64,000 nucleotides of DNA. Source: Halapricum salinum. Its GTDB lineage: Archaea; Halobacteriota; Halobacteria; Halobacteriales; Haloarculaceae. A program made the translations under genes and the position numbers. This document shows positions 26,292 through 35,804 of this stretch, piece by piece. The stretch spans positions 1,108,887 through 1,172,886 of the forward strand of contig NZ_CP031310.1 in the NCBI RefSeq assembly GCF_004799665.1, read 5' to 3'. Position 1 is the first letter of the stretch, and every line of letters starts with the position of its first letter. The notes beneath the pieces are model-generated. The model did no database searches, was not told where the DNA came from, and worked only from the letters and a program-made list of their open reading frames with translations.

Positions 26292-26524
26292 TGTTCTCGC
26301 TCTCGTTCGATCAACTCCTGGGCGTTTAGTTCGAGCGACGCCGCACGCTGCTGTGCCGCATCGAGTCGATCCATCGGCTCAGCCGGCACACCGACGAGAC
26401 GCACACCCCCCTCCTCGTCGAAGCGGAACAGGACTTTCTCGCCCGGCTCGATGTCGAGCTGCTCGCGAACCTCTTTGGGAATCGTGAGTTGTCCCTTGCT
26501 CGTGACGGTTGCTTCGTATGACAT
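26273..26524 (-). CDS. vapB: AbrB/MazE-type antitoxin, VapB-like
   Basis: 83 residues. Swapped-hairpin DNA-binding domain MSYEATVTSKGQLTIPKEVREQLDIEPGEKVLFRF, then a C-terminal helix (DAAQQRAASLELNAQELIERE) that would wrap the toxin. It should neutralise the PIN-domain protein and repress the operon. The upstream 90 bases are AT-rich (TTTCTCGCATTCTATATAAACC) and contain the likely promoter near 26558-26566. Confidence 0.85.
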   Translation of the reverse strand: MSYEATVTSKGQLTIPKEVREQLDIEPGEKVLFRFDEEGGVRLVGVPAEPMDRLDAAQQRAASLELNAQELIEREREQWKRLP

Positions 26525-26612
26525 TCGCCAATTCTCCTTACGAAAAATTTTCTCGCATTCTATATAAACCCTCGCTGGCGGTCTGCAGTAGAGCTATCGG
26601 CGGGACTGCTCG

Positions 26613-28736
26613 TCACTCGCAATCGCCAACGCCGTCCCTGGTGCTCAGCAGCGCGGCGGCCAACCAGATGGCGAGTCCCGCGGCCCCAGCACCCAGACCC
26701 GGGCCGCTCCCCTGCCCGCTCGGACCCGTCGTCCTCGGTTCGGAGAACGTCTCAGTGGGCGTAGTGGTCGACGTGACCGTGCCGACCCGTACTGCCGTCC
26801 TCGTCTCACCGACGCCGACTTCGGAGCTACCCGCCGCGTCCAGCGTGACGGTCGTCGTGACCTCGGTTGTGGAGTCGCTGCCGAGGACGACGATCACCGT
26901 ACCGACCCGGCGACCGTCGACGGTGATCGGCATGGTCGCCCTGGCTGGCCGCTCGGCCGGATTGTTGATCGTCGCAGTGACCGACACCGTCGCGCCCGGA
27001 TCGACCGACTGTGGCGTCACGGAGACGGACTCGACGGTCACGTTCCGGACGGGCTCGACGACCGCGACGGACAACTGTGCGGTCGGATTGTTGCCGAAGA
27101 CGGCGACGAATCGATTCGTCGACCCGACGGAGACGTCGAACGGATGGGTCCACGTCCACCCAGCCGGGAGATATCCCGAGACGCGCCGTCTGTCCGCCGC
27201 CTCGCGAGGCGTCGTCCGGAAGGTGACGTCGTACTCGCCAGGTGCGTCGCCGTCGTTGCGGACGACCCCGTCGACGACCAGTCGCTCGCCGGGGAGCAAC
27301 TGCAGCGGCGATCCCTCGGCGGTGAGATTCCGCGTCCAGTTCGGGCCGACGGCCCGTGGATTCCGAAATTCGTACTCGAACCGGGCCGTCTCGTAGCCGA
27401 AGCGGCGTTCGTGGACAGACTGTGTCCACGGCTCCGGAGTCGCTGTCGTCGTGACGTACCGTCGGGCCGCCTCGCCCACGCCGGGTGAACTCACGTTCGC
27501 GACCGCCCGGGCGAACGTCTCAGCGTCGACAGTGCCGTCGTGTCGCTGCAATCGTCGAATCGCGTCGGCGAGCGTGTGGTCGCCGTCGCTGGCGGCGCGG
27601 ATCCGCAGGTCGAGTCTCCCCAGTACGAGCGCGCCCTTCTGGTAGTCCGACTCGTAGTTCCAGGTGCTTCGATTGGCGAGCCGGACGCTGGTGTGGGTGG
27701 TCCCCTGTTCGAGCGTCGACCGGAACTCGTCGAAACCGATCAGCCGCTGGCGAAGCGAGGCCTCGGCCGCGTAGTAGGTCGCCAGCGCCTCGGTGAGCCA
27801 GGCCATGCTCCGGCCTGTGGCGATCGACTCGCGGGTGTGGACGTACTCGTGGATCCAGACGTTGCCGGCCGTCCGGACTCGCGCGCTGTCCCGGACCCAG
27901 AACGTCCGCGGCCCGGTCGCCGTCCCCGATATCGCCCAGTCTACTGTCGAGGGTGCGACCAGCCCCGTGACAGTCTCGTCTCGGCCGCCGATCCTGATCT
28001 CCCGGGAAGCGTTAGTCAGCGTCTCGAGCACGCGTCGCGGATCGTCGGCCATTGCCGCCGCCAGCGGGACGACCAGCCGGATGGTCTGGTCGCCAGCCCA
28101 CGTCTCGTAACTGCGGTACGGCCCGAGATAGACGAAGCCGTCTGTCACGACACCCTCGCCCGCGACTGTGTAGGACTCGACGACAGCCGTCTGTCCGTGT
28201 CTGATGCGCGTGACGCCGGGTGCGTAGCTCACGGGCGCACGCGGCGGCGAGAGAATCGCCCACTCGCCCGTGTCTGCCGCCGTGACGCCCGCCCCGAGGA
28301 ACGCGTCAGTCGACTCGTTGACAGCCAGATGATAGGTGAAACTCGGCCGGTCGGTCCGGCCGTCCCAGCGGTACTCGTCGCCGCGCCGTTCGAACCCCTC
28401 GGTCTCCAGCACCGTCACCGCCTCACGGGAGTCGATCCCGAGTAATACCACGTCGTCGGGATTCCTGACGGTCGCCTCGACAGTGATAGTGCCGGTGTTG
28501 TCGGGCGCGACTGAGAGCTCCATCTCGACGTGGAGTTCGTTCTCGGCCTGACCCGTCGTCGCGACAGGTGACGACCACTGTCGATCCGCCGCCGCTGTCG
28601 CCGGGGGCTGCTGGTCGACACCCGACAGCGGTTGCTCGGACGGCCGGATCGCTGCCCCGGCTGGCAGGGCCGCGCTCGCGAGTATCCCTACGACGAAGAC
28701 GGCCAACAGGACGCGACTACCCGGACGCCGCTCCAT
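26613..28736 (-). CDS. Secreted, membrane-anchored gluzincin metallopeptidase
   Basis: 707 residues. Signal peptide (VLLAVFVVGILASAALPAGA), a beta-rich domain to about 270, then the zinc site IHEYVHTRE (HExxH at 296-300) with the third ligand Glu in WLTEALATYYAAEA about 20 residues on, as in M1/M61 gluzincins. The C-terminal half has adhesion-like CARDB/NEW3 repeats (VVRNDGDAPGEYDVTF, TATINNPAERPARATM), a Thr/Gly/Pro-rich linker and a final membrane helix (AAGLAIWLAAALL). It should act on the outer cell face. The cleavage target is unknown. No neighbour is obviously linked. Confidence 0.8.
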   Translation of the reverse strand: MERRPGSRVLLAVFVVGILASAALPAGAAIRPSEQPLSGVDQQPPATAAADRQWSSPVATTGQAENELHVEMELSVAPDNTGTITVEATVRNPDDVVLLGIDSREAVTVLETEGFERRGDEYRWDGRTDRPSFTYHLAVNESTDAFLGAGVTAADTGEWAILSPPRAPVSYAPGVTRIRHGQTAVVESYTVAGEGVVTDGFVYLGPYRSYETWAGDQTIRLVVPLAAAMADDPRRVLETLTNASREIRIGGRDETVTGLVAPSTVDWAISGTATGPRTFWVRDSARVRTAGNVWIHEYVHTRESIATGRSMAWLTEALATYYAAEASLRQRLIGFDEFRSTLEQGTTHTSVRLANRSTWNYESDYQKGALVLGRLDLRIRAASDGDHTLADAIRRLQRHDGTVDAETFARAVANVSSPGVGEAARRYVTTTATPEPWTQSVHERRFGYETARFEYEFRNPRAVGPNWTRNLTAEGSPLQLLPGERLVVDGVVRNDGDAPGEYDVTFRTTPREAADRRRVSGYLPAGWTWTHPFDVSVGSTNRFVAVFGNNPTAQLSVAVVEPVRNVTVESVSVTPQSVDPGATVSVTATINNPAERPARATMPITVDGRRVGTVIVVLGSDSTTEVTTTVTLDAAGSSEVGVGETRTAVRVGTVTSTTTPTETFSEPRTTGPSGQGSGPGLGAGAAGLAIWLAAALLSTRDGVGDCE

Positions 28737-28804
28737 AGCCTCACGATACCGGGCCGGCTGCCATCAACCTCTCGGTGGCCTCACTGGCGAAGCGACCCAC
28801 GCGC

Positions 28805-30952
28805 TCACGCCGCCAGGACGACCGCGTTTGCGACCGAAATCGTCGTCCCCTCGGCGACCGGCTCGCCGGTGACGAGGTCGGTTTCGCCGACGGGCCCGGA
28901 GAGTTCGACCTCGGCCGTTCCCTCGCCGAAGTGCAGGACGACGACGAGTCGCTGCTCGCCGTCGTCGCGGGCAAACGCCGTCACGCGCTCGTCGTCGCCC
29001 ACACTGACGTCGCAGTCGACGGCTTCGACCGACCCGTCGACCAGCGCCGCCGTCGACGCCCGGAGGTCGATCAGCGACTTAACTCGCCGCGAGAGTGCGC
29101 GGTCGCCGTTCACCCAGTTCATGTCCGCTCTCGTCTCCCGGAGACCGGTCTCCTGGCCGTAGTAGACCATCGGAACGCCCGGGAGCGCGAACGTCGCCGT
29201 CACCGCGGCGACGAGTGCGTCGCGGCCGCACTCCTCGACGTAGCGGTCCTCGTCGTGATTGTCGACGTAGCGCATGGGGACGTAGTCCTCTCGGATTCCG
29301 TCGACAGCGGGGCTCTCCGCAACGTCGAGCAAATCGTCGGCGGGCCGCTCGCCGCGGCCAATCTCCCGCAGCCCGTAGTAGTGGCCGGTGTCGTAGTGCA
29401 GGTCGAACTCCAGTTCGCCGTAGTGAGGGTCCCGCGGGACGGTTTCGTCCAGCAACAGAAAGTCGCCATCGACGGCGCTGTGTTCGGTCTTGACGCGCTG
29501 GCGGACCTCTTTCCAGAAACCGTGAGGGACGCCCCAGGCGACGTCACACCGGAAGCCGTCGACCGTGTCGGCCCACTCGTCGACGATGTCGAGAACGTGC
29601 TCGCGGACGGCCAGGGAGTCGTAGTTCAGGTTGGGGAGCGTCCACCAGTCGAAGTAGTGGTCGTAGACCCGTTCGACATCGCCGGTCGACTGCTCGCGTA
29701 CGTCCTCAGAGACGAACGCATCGTCGGCGTCGACCCAGGTGAACCAGTCATCGTACTCGGCCACGCCACGGGCGCTCTGCTGGAAAGCCGGGTGCTCGCG
29801 GGAGGTGTGGTTGATCACCAGATCGAACAGGACGTGAATTCCCGCGTCGTGACACGAGTCGACGAACGACTCGAAGTCCGCCCGGGTCCCGAGATCAGGC
29901 GCAACGTCGAAGTAGTCGACGATGTCGTAGCCGTGCGGGCCGTGCTCGGCGTCCTCGCCCTGGGCCGCGCTCCGGGATTCGAGGATGGGCGTCAGCCAGA
30001 GCACGTCGATCCCCAGCCACTCCAGATAGGGGACCCGTTCTTCGAGGCGCTCGAACGTGACGCCCGAATCGCCGACGAACGAGCGGACGTAGATCTCGTA
30101 CATCGTCGCGCCGTCGAGCCACTCTGGCGGTTCGTTCGGCCGGGCGACACTGCCATCGGATTCGATCCGGACGGTGTCGCTGACGCCGGGGCGCTCGCCG
30201 ACTGTCACGGCGTGGACTCGCAACTGATCGTCGACGGCGTCGAGCGAGCAGCGTGCCTCGTGGCCGTCGACTGTGAGGCCGTCGCCGGACGCCTCACTCG
30301 CGCTGGCCGAGGCGCATAGCGCCTCGCGATCCCGGTCGTCCACGTAGAACTCGACGTCCAGATCCTCGGGGTCGGCGTCGCTGTGCGGTCCCGGCATGGC
30401 ATCGGCCTCGATCACGATCTCCTCGTCGTCGGCGCTCGATTCGACCCTCGCGTCGAGTCGAACCCGGGGTCGTTCGGGACCGTCGACGACGATGCTCCCC
30501 CAGTCCCCACCCATGAAGTCGTCGCCGACGGTGATCGCGTAGTTGTATCGGCCCGGCGACACGTCGTCCTCGTAGACGTAGGTGTCGTCGATCAGTTCGG
30601 GCTCGAGTTCGCCCACCCGAAAGTCGTTGAACGTCGTCGTCACCCACACGTCCCCTGGATCGTGCTCGGGCAATTCGGCGGCGTCGTATTCCAGACGAAA
30701 CGGGCGGGTGACGTCTTCGAACGCCCGAACGGTGAGTTCGTGCGTGCCGTCCGGAGCGCCGAGTTCGAGGCGATAGACGCCGGGTTCGTCGGGCACGAGG
30801 TGTTCGACCGCGCTATTGCCGACGGTCGCCTCGCTGTCGTCGGGGCGCTCGGCGATCGACCAGGCGAAGTCGGCGTCGGACTCGGGTCGTCGGGGCGCGA
30901 GTTCCACGTCGTCGCCGACGGTGACGAACCGCGGGGGGCCGGGATGGTGCAT
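28805..30952 (-). CDS. GH13-family alpha-amylase-like glycosidase
   Basis: 715 residues, no signal peptide, very acidic, so intracellular. Residues 1-270 are beta-sandwich modules (carbohydrate-binding-like). The (beta/alpha)8 barrel begins MYEIYVRSFVGDSG; conserved GH13 regions are VLFDLVINHTS, GFRCDVAWGVP (nucleophile Asp), FLLLDETVP (acid/base Glu) and YVDNHDEDR (transition-state Asp). A C-terminal beta domain follows. It likely acts on maltodextrins or glycogen. I take MHHPGPPRFVTVGD as start; a GTG eight codons upstream is the alternative. Confidence 0.85.
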   Translation of the reverse strand: MHHPGPPRFVTVGDDVELAPRRPESDADFAWSIAERPDDSEATVGNSAVEHLVPDEPGVYRLELGAPDGTHELTVRAFEDVTRPFRLEYDAAELPEHDPGDVWVTTTFNDFRVGELEPELIDDTYVYEDDVSPGRYNYAITVGDDFMGGDWGSIVVDGPERPRVRLDARVESSADDEEIVIEADAMPGPHSDADPEDLDVEFYVDDRDREALCASASASEASGDGLTVDGHEARCSLDAVDDQLRVHAVTVGERPGVSDTVRIESDGSVARPNEPPEWLDGATMYEIYVRSFVGDSGVTFERLEERVPYLEWLGIDVLWLTPILESRSAAQGEDAEHGPHGYDIVDYFDVAPDLGTRADFESFVDSCHDAGIHVLFDLVINHTSREHPAFQQSARGVAEYDDWFTWVDADDAFVSEDVREQSTGDVERVYDHYFDWWTLPNLNYDSLAVREHVLDIVDEWADTVDGFRCDVAWGVPHGFWKEVRQRVKTEHSAVDGDFLLLDETVPRDPHYGELEFDLHYDTGHYYGLREIGRGERPADDLLDVAESPAVDGIREDYVPMRYVDNHDEDRYVEECGRDALVAAVTATFALPGVPMVYYGQETGLRETRADMNWVNGDRALSRRVKSLIDLRASTAALVDGSVEAVDCDVSVGDDERVTAFARDDGEQRLVVVLHFGEGTAEVELSGPVGETDLVTGEPVAEGTTISVANAVVLAA

Positions 30953-30994
30953 ATCCGTAGCTGTCCCCTCGGACACTTACCTTTTCCTCGACGA

Positions 30995-31594
30995 TCAGCC
31001 GGCCGGGTTCGGCTCGAACTGCCGGCCGACCAGCACGAGACTGCCGAGCAACAGCAGGACCGACAGCGGAAGCAGGAACTCGAACAGCGTCAGCATGGTA
31101 CTGGAGGCCTGAATCCCGAACGCGAGGAAGACGACCGGGCCACAGCAGGCGCTGCCCGACAGGAGCGCCGGCACCGACGCGACCAGCGGCGTCGAGCGCT
31201 CGCCGATCCCACAGGAAGCGGGCTGGCGCCAGACGAGCGTCGTCAGCGCCATGTTCAAGCCGACGAGGACGGCGACGCCCAGTCCGATGACGGTGTTGAA
31301 CGAGAACAGGTAGGTGAGCGGACCCAGTCGGACGCGCGCGACCGGCCGATAGGACAGCGGCCCCAGCGCCGGCTCGAAGAACTTCGAGAGCGGGTCCGCG
31401 ACGACGAAGACATCCCAGCCGCCCAGGCCCGGCGCGAGGTGGCCGAGCGCGTAGAGATACGCCAGCAGGTAGCCGACGGAGGTCACCACCAGCACAGCGA
31501 GCCCGTCCCGCCTCCCTAGTGCTGCGCCGAGACCGGCCCGCGTCCGCGAGAGTGCGCCGGGCACGGCGCTCGGGGGAAGGGCGTGCTCAGGCAT
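30995..31594 (-). CDS. Polytopic membrane protein of unknown function
   Basis: 199 residues with about five membrane helices (LAVLVVTSVGYLLAYLYALG, LTYLFSFNTVIGLGVAVLVGLNMALTTLV, LLSGSACCGPVVFLAFGIQ, LFEFLLPLSVLLLLGSLVLV). A Cys pair in SACCGPV and one in ASCGIG lie at membrane edges. Its start overlaps the end of the DUF3179 gene by 8 bases, so they are translationally coupled. The pairing suggests a shared role at the membrane, possibly involving metal or redox chemistry; no direct evidence. Confidence 0.75.
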   Translation of the reverse strand: MPEHALPPSAVPGALSRTRAGLGAALGRRDGLAVLVVTSVGYLLAYLYALGHLAPGLGGWDVFVVADPLSKFFEPALGPLSYRPVARVRLGPLTYLFSFNTVIGLGVAVLVGLNMALTTLVWRQPASCGIGERSTPLVASVPALLSGSACCGPVVFLAFGIQASSTMLTLFEFLLPLSVLLLLGSLVLVGRQFEPNPAG

Positions 31595-32762
31595 AGACGG
31601 TGGTCCAGGGGTAGAAGCCGCTCCAGGCGAACCACATCGCGTCGAAGGTGTGGATGCGTTCGAGCGGCAGCGCGTCCGGGTCGTACGCTTCGCCATCCCC
31701 GGCTCCCGTCTCTCGAACCGTCTCGCCCGCGTGCTCGAATGACAGTTCCTCGGGGTTTCGATAGACGTAGCCCGTGTCGAGTCGCGGGTCTGAGACCGCG
31801 AGAACGGGCGTCTCACAGAGCCGTCCCTCCATCAGTCGCTCGTCGAGCAACCGTTCCTTGCGGAACGCGACGGCCCCGCGGGGCGTTCGAGCACCCAGGA
31901 AGACCTCTTTCGGGTGGAAGCGGTCGTTCTCGTTGAGCTCGGGAAAGAGCGTGTTCTCGCGCACGTAGTACCCATTCTTGGGGTTGTACGCGCCATAGGG
32001 ATCCTGGGCGTAGTTGCGCGCGGAGCCCGTCTCGGTCGTGAGCACGCGCGTGTCTGGATACGCGCTCCGCCACTGCTCCCAGGTCGTCCAGACCACGCGG
32101 AACTCCCGCAGCGAAACGGCCGGCGGGTCCTCGTTCCAGGGTCCCGGAATCGCCGTCGCCAGAACCTGCGGCCACCACGCCTCGCTCGCCCGATCGTACA
32201 TGATCAGGTTGTTGTTGATCAGCCGGCCCGAGACGCCGAAGGTCGTCTCACCGCGTTCGAACCCCAGTACCGTGCCAGTCAGCGGGCAGTAGGTAACCGC
32301 GACCGGATTCCCGGCGATCCGGTCGTTGACGATCTCGTGATGGACGAGGATGTTCTGCGGATAGGCCTTCGCCTCGCCGTCTCGTGCGAGTCCGAAGACC
32401 GGATCGCCGTCATCGAGGAAGTCGATCCCGTCGACGCCCGCAAACTGGGGGTCGTCGATCGCGGGGATGCCGTCCTTCGAGGGGCCGCCGTGAGTGGCCT
32501 CCGACCGCAGTGCCGACGGGTCGAGTGGCAACGGAAGGGGATCGGTGGCTGTCGGGACTGCCACGTCGCTGGCAGCGCCGACCGTTCTGGGCTCGACACA
32601 GCCGTTCTCGTCGCTCGCCGTCGGCCCGTCGCCGTTCCCCCCGCCGTTCCCGTTCTCCCCGCCGGGGTCGTAGTTGCCCCCGCCGCTGTCGCCGGTCCCG
32701 CAGCCGGCGAGTGCGCCAGCCCCGGCGACCGCGAGGTACCGCCGTCGCGTGAGTCGGTTCAT
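31587..32762 (-). CDS. DUF3179 lipoprotein
   Basis: 391 residues. A twin-arginine-like start (MNRLTRRRYLAVAGAGALAGC) with a lipobox Cys at 21, a Gly/Asn-rich linker, then the DUF3179 domain: YPQNILVHHEIVND, PVAVTYCPLTGTVLGFER, GVSGRLINNNLIMYDRASEAWWPQVLATAIPG. The conserved His pair and Cys suggest a metal site. Exported, probably by Tat, and lipid-anchored. Function of the family is not established. The downstream membrane-protein gene overlaps its stop. Confidence 0.85.
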   Translation of the reverse strand: MNRLTRRRYLAVAGAGALAGCGTGDSGGGNYDPGGENGNGGGNGDGPTASDENGCVEPRTVGAASDVAVPTATDPLPLPLDPSALRSEATHGGPSKDGIPAIDDPQFAGVDGIDFLDDGDPVFGLARDGEAKAYPQNILVHHEIVNDRIAGNPVAVTYCPLTGTVLGFERGETTFGVSGRLINNNLIMYDRASEAWWPQVLATAIPGPWNEDPPAVSLREFRVVWTTWEQWRSAYPDTRVLTTETGSARNYAQDPYGAYNPKNGYYVRENTLFPELNENDRFHPKEVFLGARTPRGAVAFRKERLLDERLMEGRLCETPVLAVSDPRLDTGYVYRNPEELSFEHAGETVRETGAGDGEAYDPDALPLERIHTFDAMWFAWSGFYPWTTVYA

Positions 32763-32830
32763 CGTCTGTACTGAGGGCGAGCGCGAACCTAAGCGTTCAG
32801 CGGCCGTGCGAACGTGACACACGATCACAG

Positions 32831-32875
32831 GCACACGAGAGCGCGCCAACGGGGCACACGCGAGCGCGCCAACGG
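32831..32875. repeat. Two 22-bp direct repeats upstream of alaS
   Basis: 32831-32852 and 32854-32875 are identical except for one base (core GAGCGCGCCAACGG). They lie just before the alaS promoter (ATTTAGG near 32881) and could be regulator sites or a simple tandem duplication. Confidence 0.7.
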
Positions 32876-32911
32876 AACTGATTTAGGCGCGGGCGGGGCA
32901 AGAATACGCTA

Positions 32912-35749
32912 ATGAGCGACCTCAGCGAGGAATACCGGCTCGACTATTTCGAGGAGCACGGGTTCCGACGCGCCGAGTGTCCGGAGTGTGGGGATCACTT
33001 CTGGACGCTCGACCCCGAGCGTGAGACCTGCGGCGAACCGCCCTGTGAGGAGTACAGTTTCATCGACGACCCCGGCTTCGAGGAGGACTTCGAACTGGGC
33101 GAGATGCGCGAGGCGTTCCTCAGCTACTTCGAGGACCGCGATCACACCCGTATCGACCCCTACCCCGTCGCCGCGAATCGCTGGCGCGACGACGTCCTGC
33201 TCACGCAGGCGTCGATCTACGACTTCCAGCCGCTGGTCACGAGCGGGACGACTCCGCCGCCGGCCAACCCCCTCTGTATCAGCCAGCCCTGCATCCGGAT
33301 GCAGGACATCGACAACGTGGGTAAGACGGGCCGGCACACCATGGCCTTCGAGATGATGGCCCACCACGCGTTCAACGCCAAAGAGGAGGTCGGCGACGAG
33401 TACGCCTACGAGGGCGAGGTCTACTGGAAAGAAGAGTGTGTCCAGTACTGTATCGAGTTGTTCGAGGAGCTGGGTGCCGACCCCGCCGACGTGACGCTGA
33501 TCGAGGACCCGTGGGTCGGCGGCGGCAACGCCGGGCCGGCCTTCGAGGTCATCTACAAGGGCGCCGAACTGGCGACGCTCGTGTTCATGCAGTTCGAAGA
33601 GGATCCCGACGGCGACTACGAGATCAAGGGTGACACCTACTCCGAGATGGACACCTACATCGTCGACACCGGCTACGGCCTCGAACGCTGGACCTGGGTC
33701 TCCCAGGGCACTCCTACTGTGTACGAGGCGGTCTACCCCGATATGATCGACTTCCTCACCGACAACGCCGGGGTCGATCTGAGCGACGAAGAGGAAGCCA
33801 TCGTCCACGACGCCGCCCGTCTGTCCGGCAATCTCGACATCGACGACGTCGACGACGTCGAAGCTGCGCGCGGCGACATCGCCGACGAACTCGGCGTCGA
33901 GGTCGAGTCCCTGCGTGACCTCGTCGAACCGCTCGAAGACGTCTACGCCATCGCGGATCACTGCCGCACGCTGGCGTACATGCTCGGGGACGGCATCGTC
34001 CCGAGCAACGTCGGGTCGGGCTATCTGGCGCGGATGGTCCTCCGCCGGACCAAGCGGCTGGTCGACAACGTCGGCGTGGACGCACCGCTTGACGAACTGG
34101 TCGACATGCAGGCCGAACGGCTTGGCTACACCAACCGCGACACGATCCGTGACATGGTTCGGACGGAAGTCGAGAAGTACAGGGAAACCCTCGACCGCGG
34201 GAGCCGCCGCGTCCGCCAGCTGGCCGAGGAGTACGCCGAGAAAGGTGAGCCGATTCCCGTCCGTGAGCTGATCGAGCTGTACGACTCCCACGGCATCCAG
34301 CCGGACATGGTCGAAGAGATCGCCGCAGAGCACGCCGTCGCCGTCGAGACGCCGGACGACTTCTACTCGCTCGTGGCCGAGCGACACGGCGGTGGGCAGG
34401 CCTTCGAGGAGGAGGACGGACTCGGGTACGCCGACCGCATCGCCGAACTCCCCGAGACTGACAAGCTCTACTACGACGACCAGCAGCGCACCGACTTCGA
34501 GGCAGTCGTCCTCGAAGTGTTCGAGCGTGACGACGAGACCTTCGACGTCGTGCTCGACCAGACGATGTTCTACCCCGAGGGCGGTGGCCAACCCCCGGAC
34601 CACGGGACCCTCTCGACGGACGACGTCACCGCCGAAGTGAGCGACGTCCAGATCTACGACGGCGTAGTCGTTCACACCACCGACGAAGACCCCGGCAAGG
34701 GCGAGTTCGTCCGCGGGCAGATCGACGCGACGCGACGCCGTCGCCTGATGCGACACCACACCGCCACGCACGTCGTCATCCACAGCGCCCGGCAGATCCT
34801 CGGCGAGCACATCCGGCAGGCCGGCGCCCAGAAGGGCACCGAGTCGGCGAGAATCGACGTCAGCCACTACGAGTCGATCACGCGCGAGGAGGTCAAAGCG
34901 ATCGAACACCGCGCCAACGACCTCGTCATGGACAACATTCCCGTCAACCAGTCGTGGCCCCACCGCCACGAGGCCGAGGAGGAACACGGCTTCGACCTCT
35001 ACCAGGGCGGGATCCCGCCGGGCGAACAGATCCGCCTCATCCAGGTCGGCGAGGACGTGCAGGCCTGCGGTGGCACGCACGTCGCCCGCACTGGTGACAT
35101 CGGCGCGATCAAGATTCTCAATACGGAGCGCGTCCAGGACGGCGTCATCCGGATCACCTTCGCCGCGGGCGACGCCGCTGTCGACGCGACCCAGCGGACC
35201 GAAGACGCCCTTTACGAGGCCGCCGAGACGCTCGACGTCAGTCCCGAGGAAGTCCCCGAAACCGCCGAACGGTTCTTCGAGGAGTGGAAGGCCCGCGGCA
35301 AGGAGATCGACGACCTCAAAGAACAGCTCGCGGAAGCCCGCGCCAGCGGCGGCGCGGACGCCGAAGAAGTCGAGGTGGCGGGGACGACGGCAGTGATCCA
35401 GCGGATCGACGCCGACATGGACGAACTCCGCGCACAGGCCAACGCCATCGTCGAACAGGGATCGATCGCCGTGCTCGGCGGCGTTGCGCGCAGCGCAACG
35501 GGCAGTGCGAGCGGGACGGAGTCCGGCGAGCAGGAGGGTGCGGACGGCGCGACGTTCGTCGTGGCGGTGCCCGACGGCGTCGAGGTCAACGCCGGCCAGG
35601 TCGTCGGCGAACTCGCGGGGCGGGTGGGCGGCGGCGGTGGCGGCCCGCCCGATTTCGCCCAGGGTGGCGGCCCCGACGCCGAGAAGCTCGACGACGCGCT
35701 GGCCGAGGCGGGAGAGATTCTGCAGGGACTGACCGCCTCCGAAGAGTAG
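32912..35749 (+). CDS. alaS: Alanyl-tRNA synthetase, archaeal type
   Basis: 945 residues. The archaeal N-terminal extension with a zinc-like [15 protein letters not shown] is followed by the class II catalytic core ([36 protein letters not shown]). The editing domain has RHHTATH and [10 protein letters not shown], the zinc-binding HxxxH and CxxxH sites that clear mischarged Ser/Gly. The C-terminal DHHA1-like part ends [19 protein letters not shown] Ser/Gly/Glu-rich stretch at about 856-872, encoded over a strong palindrome, looks like an extra insertion. Monocistronic. Confidence 0.95.
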   Translation: MSDLSEEYRLDYFEEHGFRRAECPECGDHFWTLDPERETCGEPPCEEYSFIDDPGFEEDFELGEMREAFLSYFEDRDHTRIDPYPVAANRWRDDVLLTQASIYDFQPLVTSGTTPPPANPLCISQPCIRMQDIDNVGKTGRHTMAFEMMAHHAFNAKEEVGDEYAYEGEVYWKEECVQYCIELFEELGADPADVTLIEDPWVGGGNAGPAFEVIYKGAELATLVFMQFEEDPDGDYEIKGDTYSEMDTYIVDTGYGLERWTWVSQGTPTVYEAVYPDMIDFLTDNAGVDLSDEEEAIVHDAARLSGNLDIDDVDDVEAARGDIADELGVEVESLRDLVEPLEDVYAIADHCRTLAYMLGDGIVPSNVGSGYLARMVLRRTKRLVDNVGVDAPLDELVDMQAERLGYTNRDTIRDMVRTEVEKYRETLDRGSRRVRQLAEEYAEKGEPIPVRELIELYDSHGIQPDMVEEIAAEHAVAVETPDDFYSLVAERHGGGQAFEEEDGLGYADRIAELPETDKLYYDDQQRTDFEAVVLEVFERDDETFDVVLDQTMFYPEGGGQPPDHGTLSTDDVTAEVSDVQIYDGVVVHTTDEDPGKGEFVRGQIDATRRRRLMRHHTATHVVIHSARQILGEHIRQAGAQKGTESARIDVSHYESITREEVKAIEHRANDLVMDNIPVNQSWPHRHEAEEEHGFDLYQGGIPPGEQIRLIQVGEDVQACGGTHVARTGDIGAIKILNTERVQDGVIRITFAAGDAAVDATQRTEDALYEAAETLDVSPEEVPETAERFFEEWKARGKEIDDLKEQLAEARASGGADAEEVEVAGTTAVIQRIDADMDELRAQANAIVEQGSIAVLGGVARSATGSASGTESGEQEGADGATFVVAVPDGVEVNAGQVVGELAGRVGGGGGGPPDFAQGGGPDAEKLDDALAEAGEILQGLTASEE
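35482..35500. repeat. Hairpin inside alaS
   Basis: CGTTGCGC and GCGCAACG form an 8-bp perfect stem with a GCA loop within coding sequence. The stem-and-triloop form is like those of the intergenic hairpin elements in this window, and it marks the start of a low-complexity insertion in AlaRS. Confidence 0.6.
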
Positions 35750-35804
35750 CGGGATTCTGAGCGCCGCGCGGAACCTCGAAGCGAAGAGCCTCCGAGAGAA
35801 CGGT

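Noticed and set aside
28775-30319. 514-codon plus-strand frame over the GH13 amylase gene
   Set aside because: It is antisense to the amylase gene with no recognisable domain.
32909-35080. 723-codon open frame on the minus strand across alaS
   Set aside because: It is exactly antisense to a highly conserved alaS gene; long antisense frames are expected at this GC content and the translation has no known motif.
35750-35804. Fifth member of the hairpin family after alaS
   Set aside because: The short gap after alaS has CTCGAAGCGAAGAG-like words but none of the conserved linkers and no strong stem.
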